Assembly (NCBI GenBank): GCA_025093985.1
Contig: JACAAK010000010.1
Span: forward strand, 1,637,501 to 1,701,500
Origin: Calvatia gigantea
Lineage: Eukaryota; Basidiomycota; Agaricomycetes; Agaricales; Lycoperdaceae
Reading direction: 5' to 3'
DNA length: 64,000 nt
The translations under genes and the position numbers were made by a program. The notes below the pieces were generated by a model. It had not been told where the DNA came from, made no database searches, and saw only the letters and a program-made list of their open reading frames with translations. Shown piece after piece: positions 48,563 to 60,848 of the stretch (within the stretch, counting starts at the first letter, position 1; every line of letters begins with the position of its first letter).

Positions 48563-49109
48563 TGTTGAGAGAACAAGTAGACATCCCAATATAAGTTCAC
48601 ACTACCTAAGCGTGTAGGCGTCAGTGGTGGAGGGTAGTCGTATTCATCCGGGAGACGGTCCAGTAGGAGAGATGCATGGTAGCGGACAGAGTCCTGCTTA
48701 TACCAGCGTACTCAGAGAGTCTTGAGGAGAAGGGAAGCGATGCTTAAAGAAGCTAGCGTAGAGGAGAGAAGACATAGTGTCTTATGCCAAAAGGCATACC
48801 CGAAGGGGTCTACATACTACAATGCTACATAAGGGTATATATACTAATATCCCTGGTCTGTGCACTCTAAACCCTTATACGGGTGAGGTCTAACTACCAG
48901 TAGCATAATATGAGCATACTGTGCACGTCCGCATGTACTAGAAGGTTCCATGCGTAGTATCTACCTGCTACCTACAGTGCGGTGTAACTACGTGCATAGT
49001 CCATCAATAGATGTCCGTTATTATCGACCCTCTGAAGGTGAAATACTCAAACCCCGTTTCAGCTATAAATAGACTGAACCAACGTAGTGGTACGGAGCGA
49101 GATTCAACA
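48563..49109 (-). repeat. 3' LTR of inner element
   Basis: 547 bp, reading TGTTGAATC... on the minus strand. By eye it differs from the 5' LTR at 54728-55274 at two positions. Confidence 0.9.
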
Positions 49110-49122
49110 CTCCTCCTCACTT
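49110..49122 (-). promoter_or_regulatory. Polypurine tract, inner element
   Basis: AAGTGAGGAGGAG on the minus strand immediately before the 3' LTR, the position of the plus-strand primer. The same 13-mer precedes the outer element's 3' LTR at 60849-60861. Confidence 0.75.
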
Positions 49123-49587
49123 GAAGGGGGGAAGATTAACGCTTCAATAATCTAGCGGTATTGAAACCAGACTTAGACATTGGAATCTTCAACAAAAGAG
49201 CGGCAGTGCCAAACATCAAATGTCGGAGTCATCAACGATCATGCGGAATTAACCAGCTTTTGAAGGTTGGAAAAGCATTCCTGTAGCGGAGAGGAATTGA
49301 TGCTAGCATTTTGCTATGATGGCCATAAAGGACACAACGACAATTGCTTTGAGCTATCAAATATCCTTTAACTCAACTTTTGAACTCCCGCGACTAACTC
49401 GCTGCGACTTTCGTCTAAGAGTAAGGAGTAGGAAAGCCTAAGAAGGCTCCTCCAGAAATTGTAAACGGCAATTCTTTCGAAGCGTTCAACAAGTCTGTTT
49501 TTCCACGTAGGTGCGAAATACAAAAACCATTTTTGCTTATTCAGCATGCGATTATTGTGAGATCAGGAAAGCAGCAGTTCTAAGCCA

Positions 49588-49677
49588 GCGTATCCAAGGC
49601 CGTCACTTTGCGGTTATGTAGACCAATAAGCCGCGGCAGTCACATGAGCCGGCGAAGCAATGATGCTACAAGCCTTG
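49588..49677 (-). repeat. Internal ~85-90-bp module, copy 1 (inner element)
   Basis: Contains GGTTATGTAGA, CCGCGGCAGTCAC and GAGCCGGCGAAGCAATGAT on the plus strand. A close copy occurs at about 51,562-51,645 in the same element. In the outer element the second position holds unrelated sequence (58,383-58,445). Confidence 0.65.
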
Positions 49678-49799
49678 TTCTGATTTTAACTCGAACAAAT
49701 TCCAAATTAATGGATTCGCAAATGGAAGTGGTCTCATGCAATTTTCCTCCATGCAAAAGGCATTTCGGCCGATGCGGATTAAGGATTCAGTCCCAAGGA

Positions 49800-50500
49800 A
49801 TGCATACACACTTTTTGTTATTTCCCATCAACTCCGAAAAGGAGGGAGGAACGATTAAGTCCCTTATTTGTTTTTCCATACAACTCCAAAGAGGTGGAAG
49901 GATCTTGAAGTTGACCCCAAATATTTTTCCGGACTCTCGATTTGAGGCGGATGGATAAATTCCATGTAGATGTTTTACCGTAGACTCACGAAGAGGCGGA
50001 AGGTTACATTCAAAACCTATGAAGTTTTTCCTCGATCTTGTAAAAGAGAGAAAGGATCGTTAGACCCTATCTTATTTTTATCTTGCGAAAGGAATAAGTT
50101 CCTGCCATATTTTTACAGTCGACTCTAAAGCGAGTATAAAGGAATATGTTCCTGATTTATTTTATCCAACAACTCATAAGAGGTGGAAAGGTAAAAGCGT
50201 AAACCTTATAATATTTTCTCCTACTACTCGTTAGAGGAGGAAGGAATAATTTCCTAATGTTATTTTTGCCTAAGACGCTCGTCTTGAGACGTCGGCGGGG
50301 ATAACTCCCCAGTTGTTTTATCAGCGACTCGCGAGAGGCGATAGGAACAATTGAAAGTCCTATGAATATATTTTTCCAGCGACTGTGGCGGAAAGGAATA
50401 TTTCTAAACCTAATATTTTTATCCAAGCGTCTTCATATGAAGGCGGAAAGGAATATCATATCCTTTGTGTTTTCCCCATCAACTCCGAAGAGGAGGGCTC
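49800..50500 (-). repeat. Array of ~14 imperfect hairpins, inner element
   Basis: In element sense (minus strand), units of about 50 nt read roughly: ATTCCT-pyrimidines, CTC, 3-5 nt loop, GAG, TTGNN, purines closing the lower stem, then AAAAAT. Examples are CCATCTC / TTTGGAGTTGTATGG, CACCTCTTATGAGTTGTTGG and TCCTCCTCTAACGAGTAGTA. The paired bases vary from unit to unit in matching ways, while the unpaired TTGNN bulge on the 3' side and the A-rich spacer recur. I count 14 units between about 49,826 and 50,500. No protein reading explains the periodicity. Confidence 0.72.
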
Positions 50501-51561
50501 GCGATGACGTAGGAATCGGTATCATGTTGCGGCAGTCACTCGAGCCAGCTAGTTACATCGCATTGCGGCAGTCACTCGAGCCATCTAATTGCGGATCCGT
50601 TAGACTTTATTGTAAAAGCGAGGTCGACGAAGTGGTTTTGGAAAATGCGGATAAGTCCAGCGTAATCGCATGAAGGCGGATTAAATCCAGCTCAATCAAG
50701 GATTGGAGATTCCTTCCACGTAACACATATAGTGCTCGTCTGGTGTCATTCAAACTCTTTTCTTATCTGGTAAGCCGAAGCTCTTCAGATTATTCCAGTG
50801 TATCTTCTCATCCAGTCTGCAAAAGCAGTTTTGTTATCAACGCTAAGCATTTCTCACATGCGCGGATAACTGGAGAATTGAATCACAAAAGCGATGCCTT
50901 CAACTTAATGAAGTTCCTTTGCTGTTAAGCGCAGGATAAGGCGGTCATCGGATTTGGAGTAAGAATACTGTTTCCGTTGTTCTCCTCCATGCTTTTCAGC
51001 ATGTTAAGTTTCCTAATACATGTTACTCAATCGTATCGCTTTTTAGGGCTTAGAGAGTGTTTATCATGTTACGAACCACCGTGGCGCACATCAATTAAGA
51101 CGGACCAGCGAAGTGTAGCCGTTGAAAGCTTTAATCGTATGCGGTTATTCACCAGCGATTAAGAACTTGTTTTACTGTACTCCTCCCTCAGCGACGAGTA
51201 TTTTTTCGATTTAAATGTCAACGTGCATTGTTAATGGCGGATCATTATCGATGCAATTCCAGAAATAAAAGAATTTTTCTCGCAAGTTTGTTAAGCTATG
51301 CGAGGCGAAAGCTCATATAGAGGTGTAACCATCACATATTTTTAGGATGATTTATCCGAGCTGTTGCGCTTTTCTGGTAGACGCTAGCGTGAACGCGCAG
51401 CAAGTCTTATGCTTGTCCAACTCTAGTCGGTGAGTCCAAACGAGTTCTTCTCTAAATTGAACGCTTAATCCATTATAGTCTTCCTGTAGGTGACCCGCGT
51501 AATGAACAGTGCGGTCTTTCCTAATCAGGTTCAATTGTGCAATGCGTTTTAACCAGCATTT

Positions 51562-51645
51562 TCAAGGCCATCACACTATGGTTATGTAGATCAATTAGCC
51601 GCGGCAGTCACTTGAGCCGGCGAAGCAATGATACTACAAGCCTTA
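51562..51645 (-). repeat. Internal ~85-90-bp module, copy 2 (inner element)
   Basis: Near-duplicate of the module at 49,588-49,677, differing at a few bases. It replaces a different ~65-nt sequence at the same site in the outer element, suggesting a template switch or gene conversion. Confidence 0.65.
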
Positions 51646-54352
51646 AAAGCAGTAGGTATCCTGTGAAGGATGTGCGTTTTGCATTAAATTGGCGAATATG
51701 TCAGCATAAGACATAGGATATGGTGGGCGGAGATTTCTCGAATGGAAATGGAAAGGAATCAGGAGGTGATCGTGGAGTGTAATGTAATATATCCTGCGAC
51801 ATCTAAAGATGGCGGACAAAGAAATTGCTATCTCTTGCTTCATGCAGGTTTTGCTCTCTTCTTTGCAAATGAACTGGTTTTACTGCTATCCAGTTGCTGA
51901 ATCTTGACGTTTAAAGGTATATTCCTTCATCGAGTAAGGCATCCAAAATGTGGATTGTTCGTGAAACGTTAAGCCTTTCTGTGTGTCGCTTGAACTCGAA
52001 AGTTCTCGTTAATCAAATGATCGAGGTATGTTACATCCCGAATAAGCGATCATGTTTGGGCAGTCATCATGTTAACTGATGCGCCGCGAAGCCAAACCCA
52101 CAGTACAGAACCAAATTAATGGTTTATCCCTTGATTTACACGATTAAGTGTCTTCCACTATAAACGCTTGGACTGGTGCGTTACGCTCTAGTCAACGCTT
52201 AAACTATCACTGAGACGGGTAAGACATTCCCGTTGCCATAAAGCTTTTAGGCTCTCAAAGTGTAGTGCGGATCAGTCTCTCTACTTCAACCGTTGCGAAA
52301 GCATTGGGAGTAGGAGGTTTAAGTGGGTTATTCATGCCACGAATATTTGCTATTGCTCTCATTTAGACAAACTCTCCTCCATAATCAGTTGCGACATTGG
52401 CCATTGTCAGCTATACTGTAGAGGTTTCTCAAATGAATTTTAGAGCCTCATAACTTCTTTCAAAGGAGGACAACTATTATCATGAGATGAGAAGTCATAG
52501 AGTAGCGTCGTAATTGACGACTAGCAATTCCATCAAGTCCGAGTATTACGCTCGAGGACGAGGATATTCGTATAAAGGATTCTGGATAAAGGTACTGATG
52601 CAGTTTCCCTTGTGAAATAATCCAGAGTGGCGATGAAATAATGCAACATTTCAACAAGTCGTAAAAGACGAATGGAAAAGGCATAATCATGGGAAGTTCT
52701 GTTCGATGATGTCAAACGATATAGTCTAGTAGGCGTAATGTTCAACAACCATTCATCTCCTTGCTTGTAATCGCAAGTTCGTGTACAACGATGAGATTGG
52801 GTGAACTAAAACAGCTCTGCATGACTTTTTGCAAAGGCGGTGACCTTTAACAATTGCCTCAAAAGCATTACACTCGAGGACATATGTTATAAGATTTTCT
52901 CGATATAGATCGGCCGCACACCAATGTGGCGCTACAAATCTTTATCCCTAATGTCATAGACTAATGCTGGAATATAAAAGCAGTTCAGACTTGTCGTTCC
53001 CATAGGATTCCAGTTTTCTTGCCTCAAGCCTAATGTAAAGCGGCGAGGTCTAAGAATTAAATCTGGTGACACAGTGCTGAAGCTCAACCGTTATACGTTG
53101 GGAGCTATTCTGCTAATTCCTAGACGTGTCGTAATTTCCTTTCTTTGTAATGATGCGATTCACGAGATCCTATAAAGGATATTCTTCTCAAGTGAATAGA
53201 GCGACATGCTCCCGCTATCATCTTTATATGATCCGCAAGGATTTCTCACTTGTTGCGTAGAAAAGGATTTATAGCCAGCGCTTACATCTCACGCGGCACA
53301 CCGTTATTCGTAGCATTTATCAAGGAGTATGAAGTCGAAAGTACTACCGTATATCCTTCCATTGGTATCAAGGTCAGCGACATCCGAAGATGGCAACTCA
53401 AGAACTCCTCCGGCGCCAAGCTCCGTAAAGAGCGGTCTAAAGGATTTCTTAAGGAATTCGTCGGCGTGTTGCATCGTATGGTGCTATACACATCCTCTTT
53501 CTCAATTATAGTTGCTAAATGGTGCGCTCGAGTCCTAATTATGGACGGCGACTTCCATGAAGTCAAACTTCCTTAAAGCAATCATTGTTATTCCTGTAGT
53601 TGGCGGACAAAGCTTTTTAATGTGCTCGTCCATGCTCTGACTTAAAACAGGTCTTCAAACTTGGGCGCGTGGACATGCGCTTAACACAAGTGAAGGAACG
53701 TTGATGCTAGAAGCAGGGCGCGATATATCGTGACGCAGCTCCTCTATAAGAGAAATAGTATATGGCGGCAGTCGCTCGAGCCAGCGGCATATTTAAACTA
53801 TATTCTGAAGTATTTCCTGAAACAACATAATGGCGGTATTACCAGCTCATTATCCTTCTCCCCTTATTTCCCAGCTACAAGGACGCGGTAAGCGTTCTTC
53901 TCCTTGCTATCTTCTTTGGATATTTTTTGCGAATGCCACAAATGCGGCGGCTCATTGCCTTAGCGTGGCATAAAGCGCTTATAGCGCATGAGCTATCCGT
54001 GGAAAGAGTAAAGCGGTAGTCGAATAGACGTAGAAGGGGTAAAGCGTTGAAGCTTAAGGCGAAGGAACGAACGGCGGACTTCTCAAAGATATTTTCTATA
54101 TCCCAGCTTTATTTGATTAAGCGGGTCTTAGCGGCTTATAGCTGCCAGCTTAAGTGGGTCAAATAGCTCAGGTATATGCTCGTGGTGTGTTATTCTACTC
54201 AAGGCGGGACTTGCCCAGTCGACTTGAAACACAAGAACACAAGGCTTATAATTTGCCTGACACTGCGGTATTCATTGCGGTCACGAAGACCAGCTAATTT
54301 ACCAGCAAAGCGGAGCATAATGCTCAGCGTAGATGATACATCATATAGTAAA

Positions 54353-54754
54353 TTACTGAGGCGGATCTGAAGAGAATCCCAGAAAGCCCAAAGCGTCGTC
54401 GTCGATCAGAGAGAGAATACCAGAACAGAGGTGGAGCAACCAGAGCGGAACAGTTCTGCTGCAACCCAGAATGGGGAGCGGACCTAAAGCGGTCGAACCA
54501 GACCGGAGATGACGGTTTGCCAGATCAAAAACCAAGAACGGGTAACAACGTGTCAGCATCATGTAGGACTGCTGTGCGTAGTGCACGCGTTCACAACATG
54601 GGTCAGACAGGGTATCAAGTGGACCAAAGGCACCACTGTCTCCCAGGTTGAAAGCGACCGTAGCCTCCTCAAACTCTACCAGCGTTGCTAACGCGGTTCG
54701 AGTGAGCGGCAGTCGGGGCCCATAACCTGTTGAGAGAACAAGTAGACATCCCAA
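54353..54754 (-). other. Conserved open frame after the 5' LTR, inner element
   Basis: A 133-codon open frame that starts (non-ATG) in the LTR end and runs across the primer site. The part from FEEATVAFNLGDSGAFGPLD to the stop after FLGFSSDPPQ is open in both element copies, with only two residue changes seen. It matches no family I know and may be chance or a short leader peptide. The opposite strand is also open over most of it, which weakens the case for coding. Confidence 0.25.
54714..54727 (-). promoter_or_regulatory. Half-tRNA primer-binding site, inner element
   Basis: Read on the minus strand this is GGTTATGGGCCCCG, identical to the outer element's site and abutting the 5' LTR. Confidence 0.8.
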
Positions 54755-55274
54755 TATAAGTTCACACTACCTAAGCGTGTAGGCGTCAGCGGTGGAGGGT
54801 AGTCGTATTCATCCGGGAGACGGTCCAGTAGGAGAGATGCATGGTAGCGGACAGAGTCCTGCTTATACCAGCGTACTCAGAGAGTCTTGAGGAGAAGGGA
54901 AGCGATGCTTAAAGAAGCTAGCGTAGAGGAGAGAAGACATAGTGTCTTATGCCAAAAGGCATACCCGAAGGGGTCTACATACTACAATGCTACATAAGGG
55001 TATATATACTAATATCCCTGGTCTGTGCACTCTAAACCCTTATACGGGTGAGGTCTAACTACCAGTAGCATAATATGAGCATACTGTGCACGTCCGCATG
55101 TACTAGAAGGTTCCATGCGTAGTATCTACCTGCTACCTACAGTGCGGTGTAACTACGTGCATAGTCCATCAATAGATGTCCGTTATTATCGACCCTCTGA
55201 AGGTGAAATACTCGAACCCCGTTTCAGCTATAAATAGACTGAACCAACGTAGTGGTACGGAGCGAGATTCAACA
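54728..55274 (-). repeat. 5' LTR of inner element
   Basis: 547 bp with TGTTGA/TCAACA ends. It forms the spacer between the two large inverted arms of element sequence. Confidence 0.9.
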
Positions 55275-55279
55275 TACGG
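55275..55279. repeat. Target-site duplication TACGG, right (inner element)
   Basis: Matches TACGG at 48558-48562 and marks where outer-element sequence resumes. Confidence 0.88.
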
Positions 55280-58200
55280 TCGCTTTCAACCTGGGAGACA
55301 GTGGTGCCTTTGGTCCACTTGATACCCTGTCTGACCCATGTTGTGAACGCGTGCACTACGCACAGCAGTCCTACATGATGCTGACACATTGTTACCCGTT
55401 CTTGGTTTTTGATCTGGCAAACCGTCATCTTCAGTCTGGTTCGACCGCTTTAGGTCCACTCCCCATTCTGGGTTGCAGCAGAACTGTTCCGCTCTGGTTG
55501 CTCCACCTCTGTTCTGGTATTCTCTCTCTGATCGATGACGACGCTTTGGGCTTTCTGGGATTCTCTTCAGATCCACCTCAGTAATTTACTATATGATGTA
55601 TCATTTACGCTGAGCATTATACTCCGCTTTGCTGGTAAATTAGCTGGTCTTCGTGACCGCAATAAAACCGCAGTGTCAGGCAAATTATAAGTCTTGTGTT
55701 CTTGTGTTCCAAGTCGATTGGGCAAGTCCTGCCTTGAGTAGAATAACACACCACGAGCATATACCTGAGCTATTTGACCCACTTAAGCTGGCAGCTATAA
55801 GCCGCTAAGGCCCGCTTAATCAAATAAAGCTGGGATATAGAAAATATCTTTGAGAAGTTCATCGTTCGTTCCTTCGCTTTAAGCTTCAATGCTTTACCCC
55901 TTCCACGTCTATTCGACCACCACTTTATTCTTTTCATGGATTGCTCATGCGCTTCAAGCGCTTTATGCCACGCTAAGGCAGTGGGCCGCCGCATTTGCAG
56001 CGCTTACACTGGTATGGTAGACAGCAGCCGCAAGGCTGGCAGCACCAATAAAACCATGGCATTATGTCAATAGCAGCAGCACCTGCAGCATTCACAAAAT
56101 ATCCAAAGAAGATAGCAAGGAGAAGAACGCTAATCGCGTCCTTGCAGCTGGGAAATAAGGGGAGAAGGATAATGAGCTGGTAATACCGCCATTATGTTGT
56201 TTCAGGAAATACTTCAGAATATAGTTTAAATATGCCGCTGGCTCGAGCGATTGCTGCCATATACTATTTCTCTTATAGAGGAGCTGCGTCACGATATATC
56301 GCGCCCTGCTTCTAGCATCAACGTTCCTTCACTTGTGTTAAGCGCATGTCCACGCGCCCAAGTTTGAAGACCTGTTTTAAGTCAGAGCATGGACGAGCAC
56401 GTTAAAAATGCTTTGTCCGCCAACTACAGGAATAACAATGATTGCTTTAAGGAAGTTTGACTTTATGGAAGTCGCCGTCCACAATTAGGACTCGAGCGCA
56501 CCATTTAGCAACTATAATTGAGAAAGAGGATGTATATAGCACCATACGATGCAACACGCCAACGAATTCCTTAAGAAATCCTTTAGACCGCTCTTTATGG
56601 AGCTTGGCGCCGGAGGAGTTCTTGTGTCGCCATCTTCAGATGTCACTGACCTTGATACCAATGGAAGGATACACGGTAGTACTTTCGACTTCATACTCCT
56701 TGATAAATGCTACGAATAACAGTGTGCCGCGTAAGATGTAAGCGCTGGCTATAAATCCTTTTCTACGCAACAAGTGAGAAATCCTTACGGATCAAATGAA
56801 GATGATAGCGGGAGCATGTCGCTCTATTCACTTGAGAAGAATATCCTTTGCAGGATCTCGTGAATTGCATCATTATAAAGAAAGGAAATTATGACATGTC
56901 TAGGAATTAGCAGAATAGCTCCCAACGTATAACGGTTGAGCTTCAGCACTATGTCACCAGATTTAATTCTTAGACCTCGCCGCTTTACATTAGGCTTGAG
57001 GCAAGAAACTGGAATCCTTCGGGAACGACAAGTAACTGAGCTGCTTTTAGATTCCAGCATTAGTCTACGACATTAGGGATAAAGATTTGTAGCGCCACAT
57101 TAGTGTGCAGCCGATCTATATCGAGAAAATCTTATAACGTATGTCCTCGAGCGTAATGCTTTTGAGGCAATCGTTAAAGGTCACCACCTTTGCAATAAGT
57201 CATGCAGAGCTGTTTTCGTTCACCCAATCTCATCGTTGTACACGAACTTGCAATTATAAGCAAGGAGATGACTGGTTGTTGAACATTACGCCTACTAGAC
57301 TATATCGTTTGACATCATCAAACAGAACTTCCCATGATTATGCCTTCTTCACTCGTCTTTTACGACTTGTCGAGATGTTGCATTATTTCATCGCCACTCT
57401 GGATTATTTCACAAGGGAAATTGCATCAGTACCTTTATCCAGAATCCTTTATACGAATATCCTCGTCCTCGAGTGTGATACTCGGACTTGATGGAATTGC
57501 TAGTCGTCTATTACGACGCTACTCTATGACCTCTTATCTCATGATAATAGTTGTCCTCCTTCGAAAGAAGTTATGAGGCTCTAAGATTCATTAGAGAAAC
57601 CTCTACAGTATAGCTGACAACGGCCAATGTCGCAACTGATTATGGAGGAGAGTTTGTCTAAACGAGAGCAATAGCAAACATTCGTGGCATGAATAACCCA
57701 CTTAAACCTCCTACTCCCAATGCTTTCACAACGGTTGATGTAGAGAGACTGATCTGCACTACACTTTGAGAGCCTAAAAGCTTTATGGCAACAGGGAATG
57801 TCTTACCCGTCTCAGTGATAGTTAGTGTTGACTAGAGCATAATGCGCCAGTCCAAGCGTTTATAGTGGAAGACACTTAATTGTGTAAATCAAGGGATAAC
57901 CATTAATTTGGTTCTGTACTGTGGGTTTGGCTTCGCGGCGCATCAGTTAACATGATGACCGCCCAAACATGATCGCTTATTCGGGATGTAACATACCCCG
58001 ATCGTTTGATCAACAAGAACTTTTAAAGTTCAAGCGGCACACAGAAAGGCTTAATGTTCTACGAACAATCCACATTTGGATGCCTTACTCGATGAGGGAA
58101 TATACCCTTAAACGTCATGATTCAGCAACTGGATAGCAGTAAAACAGTTCATTTGCAAAGAAGAGAGCAAAACCTGCACGAAGTAAGAAGTTGCTACACT

Positions 58201-59464
58201 TCTTTATCCGCCATCTTTCGATGTCGCAGGATATATTCCATTAAATTCCACGATCACCTCCTGATTCCTTTCCATTTCCATTCGAGAAATCTCCGCCCAC
58301 CATATCCTATGTCTTACACTGACATATTCGCCAATTTGATGCATAAATATGTGCATCCTTTACAGGATATCTACCGCTTTTGACACACCACACTTCTGTG
58401 TCGCCACTTATGTGGTACGACCGTTGTGGAGGAGTCATAGAATAAAATGCTGGTTGATACGCATTGCACAATTGAACCTGACTAGGAAAGACCGCACTGT
58501 TCATTACGTGGGTCACCTACAGGTAGACTATAATGGATTAGGCGTTCAATTTCAAGAAGAACTCGTTTGGACTCACCGACTAGAGTTGGACAAGCATAAG
58601 ACTTGCTATGCGTTCACGCTAGCGTCTACCAGAAAAGCGTAATAGCTCAGATATATCATCCTAAAAATATGTGATGGTTGTACCTCCATATGAGCTTTTG
58701 CCTCGCATAGCTTAACAAACTTGCGAGAAAATTCTTTTATTTCTGGAATTGCATCGATAATGATCCGCCATTAACAATGCGCGTTGACATTTAAATCGAA
58801 AACACTCGTCGCTGAGGGAGGAGTACAGTAAAACAAGTTCTTAATCGCTGGTGAATAACCGCATACGATTAAAGCTTTCAAAAGGCTACACTTCGCTGGT
58901 CCGTCTTAATTGATGTGCGCCACAGTGGTTCGTAACATGATAAACACTCTCTAAGCCCTAAAAAGCGATACAGTATGATTGAGTAACATGTATTAGGAAA
59001 CTTAACATGCTGAAAAGCATGGAGGAGAACAACGGATACAGTATTCTTACTCCAAATCCGATGACCGCCTTATCCTGCGCTTCACAGCAAAGGAACTTCA
59101 TTAAGTTGAAGGCATCGCTTTTGTGATTCAATTCTCCAGTTATCCGCGCATGTGAGAAATGCTTAGTGTTGATAACAAAACTGCTTTTGCAGACTGGATG
59201 AGAAGATACACTGGAATAATCTGACGGGCTTCGGCTTACCAGATAAGAAAAGAGTTTGAATGACACCAGACGAGCACTATATGTGTTAAGTGGAAGGATT
59301 CTTTGATCCTTGATTAAGCTGGATTACAATCCGCCTTCATGCGATTATGCTGGATTTCATCCGCATTTTCCAAAACCACTTCGTCGACCTCGCTTTGGCA
59401 ATAAAGTCTAACGGCCTTGCAACTAGCTGGCTCGAGCAATTGCCGCAACATGATACCAATTCCT

Positions 59465-60170
59465 ACGTCATCGCAAGCCCTCCTCTTCGGAGTTGATGGG
59501 GAAAACACAAAGGATATGATATTCCTTTCCGCCTTCATATGAAGACGCTTGGATAAAAATATTAGGTTTAGAAATATTCCTTTCTGCCACAGTCGCTGGA
59601 AAAATATATTCACAGGACTTTCAATTGTTCCTATCGCCTCTCACGAGCCACTGATAAAACAACTGGGGAGTTATCCCCGCCGATGTCTCATGATGAGCAT
59701 CTTAGGCAAAAATAACATTAGGAAATTATTCCTTCCTCCTCTAACGAGTTGTAGGAAAAAATATTATAAGGTTTATGCTTTTACCTTTCCACCTCTTACG
59801 AGTTGTTGGATAAAATAAATCAGGAACATATTCCTTCATACTCGTTCAAGAAGTCGACTGTAAAAATATGGCAGGAACTTATTCCTTTCACAAGATAAAA
59901 ATAAGATAGGGTCTAACGATCCTTTCTCTCTTTTACAAGATTGAGAAAAAACTTCATAGGTTTTGAATGTAACCTTCCGCCTCTTCGTGAGTCCACGGTA
60001 AAACGTCTACATGGAATTTATCCATCTGCCTCAAATTGAGAGTCCGGAAAAATATACAGGGTCAATTTCAAGATCCTTCCATCTCTTCGGAGTTGTATGG
60101 AAAAACAAATAAGGAACTCAATCATTCCTCCCTCCTTTTCGGAGTTGATGGGAAATAACAAAAAGTGTGT
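59465..60170 (+). repeat. Array of ~14 imperfect hairpins, outer element
   Basis: Counterpart of the inner array, here in plus sense. Units include CCATCTCTTCGGAGTTGTA (near 60,079), CCGCCTCTTCGTGAGTCCAC (near 59,977), CCACCTCTTACGAGTTGTTG (near 59,791), CCTCCTCTAACGAGTTGTAG (near 59,733), CGCCTTCATATGAAGACGC (near 59,530) and TCCTCTTCGGAGTTGATGGG (near 59,480). Stems persist despite base changes relative to the inner copy. Confidence 0.72.
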
Positions 60171-60848
60171 ATGCATTCCTTGGGACTGAATCCTTAATCC
60201 GCATCGGCCAAAATGCCTTTTGCATGGAGGAAAATTGCATGAGACCACTTCCATTTGCGAATCCATTAATTTGGAATTTGTTTGAGTAAAATCAGAACAA
60301 GGCTTGTAGCATCATTGCTTCGCCGGCTCACAGGACTGCCGCGGTTTATTGATCTACATAACCGCAAAGTGATGGCCTTGGTTACACTGGCTTATATTGC
60401 CGCTTCCCTGATCTCACAATAATCGCATGCTATATCAGCAAAAATGGTTTTTTATTTCACACCTACGCAGAAAAACAGACTTGTTAAACACTTCGAAAGA
60501 ATTGCTGTTTACAATTTCTGGAGGAGCCTTTCTAGGCTTTCCTACTCCTTACTCTTAGACGAAAATTGCAGCGAGTTAGTCGCGGGAGTTCAAAGTTGAG
60601 TTAAAGGATATTTGATAGCTCAAAGCAATTGTCGTTGCGTCCTTTATGGCCATCATAGCAAACGCTAGCATCAATTCCTCTCCGCTACAGGAATACTTTT
60701 CCAACTTTCAAAAGCTGGTTAATTCCGCATGATCATTGATGACTCCGACATTTGATGATTGGCTCTGCCGCTCTTCTGTTGAAGATTCCAATGTCTAAGT
60801 CTGGTTTCAATACCGCTAGATTATTGAAGCATTAATCTTCCCCCCTTC

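Larger units (their letters stand above)
48563..55274 (-). mobile_element. Inner LARD copy nested in the outer one
   Basis: Minus-oriented, 6,712 bp. The 5' LTR is 54728-55274, the primer site 54714-54727, the polypurine tract 49110-49122 and the 3' LTR 48563-49109. The target duplication TACGG lies at 48558-48562 and 55275-55279. The LTRs are both 547 bp and differ at only two positions by eye, so the insertion is young. The internal ~5.6 kb is co-linear with the outer copy (reverse complement) and equally lacks retroviral-type coding motifs. Confidence 0.9.

Noticed and set aside
49800..50500. CRISPR-like array, given the regular ~50-nt units
   Set aside because: Repeats are not identical, there are no distinct spacers, and the DNA is from a eukaryote; the regularity is of paired stems, not of conserved repeats.
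53250..53576. 108-codon plus-strand frame inside the inner LARD (GFIASAYISRGTPLFVAF...)
   Set aside because: It is antisense to the element, the equivalent frame in the outer copy is broken, and it matches no family I know.
57141..57576. Two open frames in the outer LARD that might be Pol remnants
   Set aside because: No YVDD, integrase HHCC or RNase H motif; Leu/Ser/Tyr/Arg-rich in a way that follows base composition.
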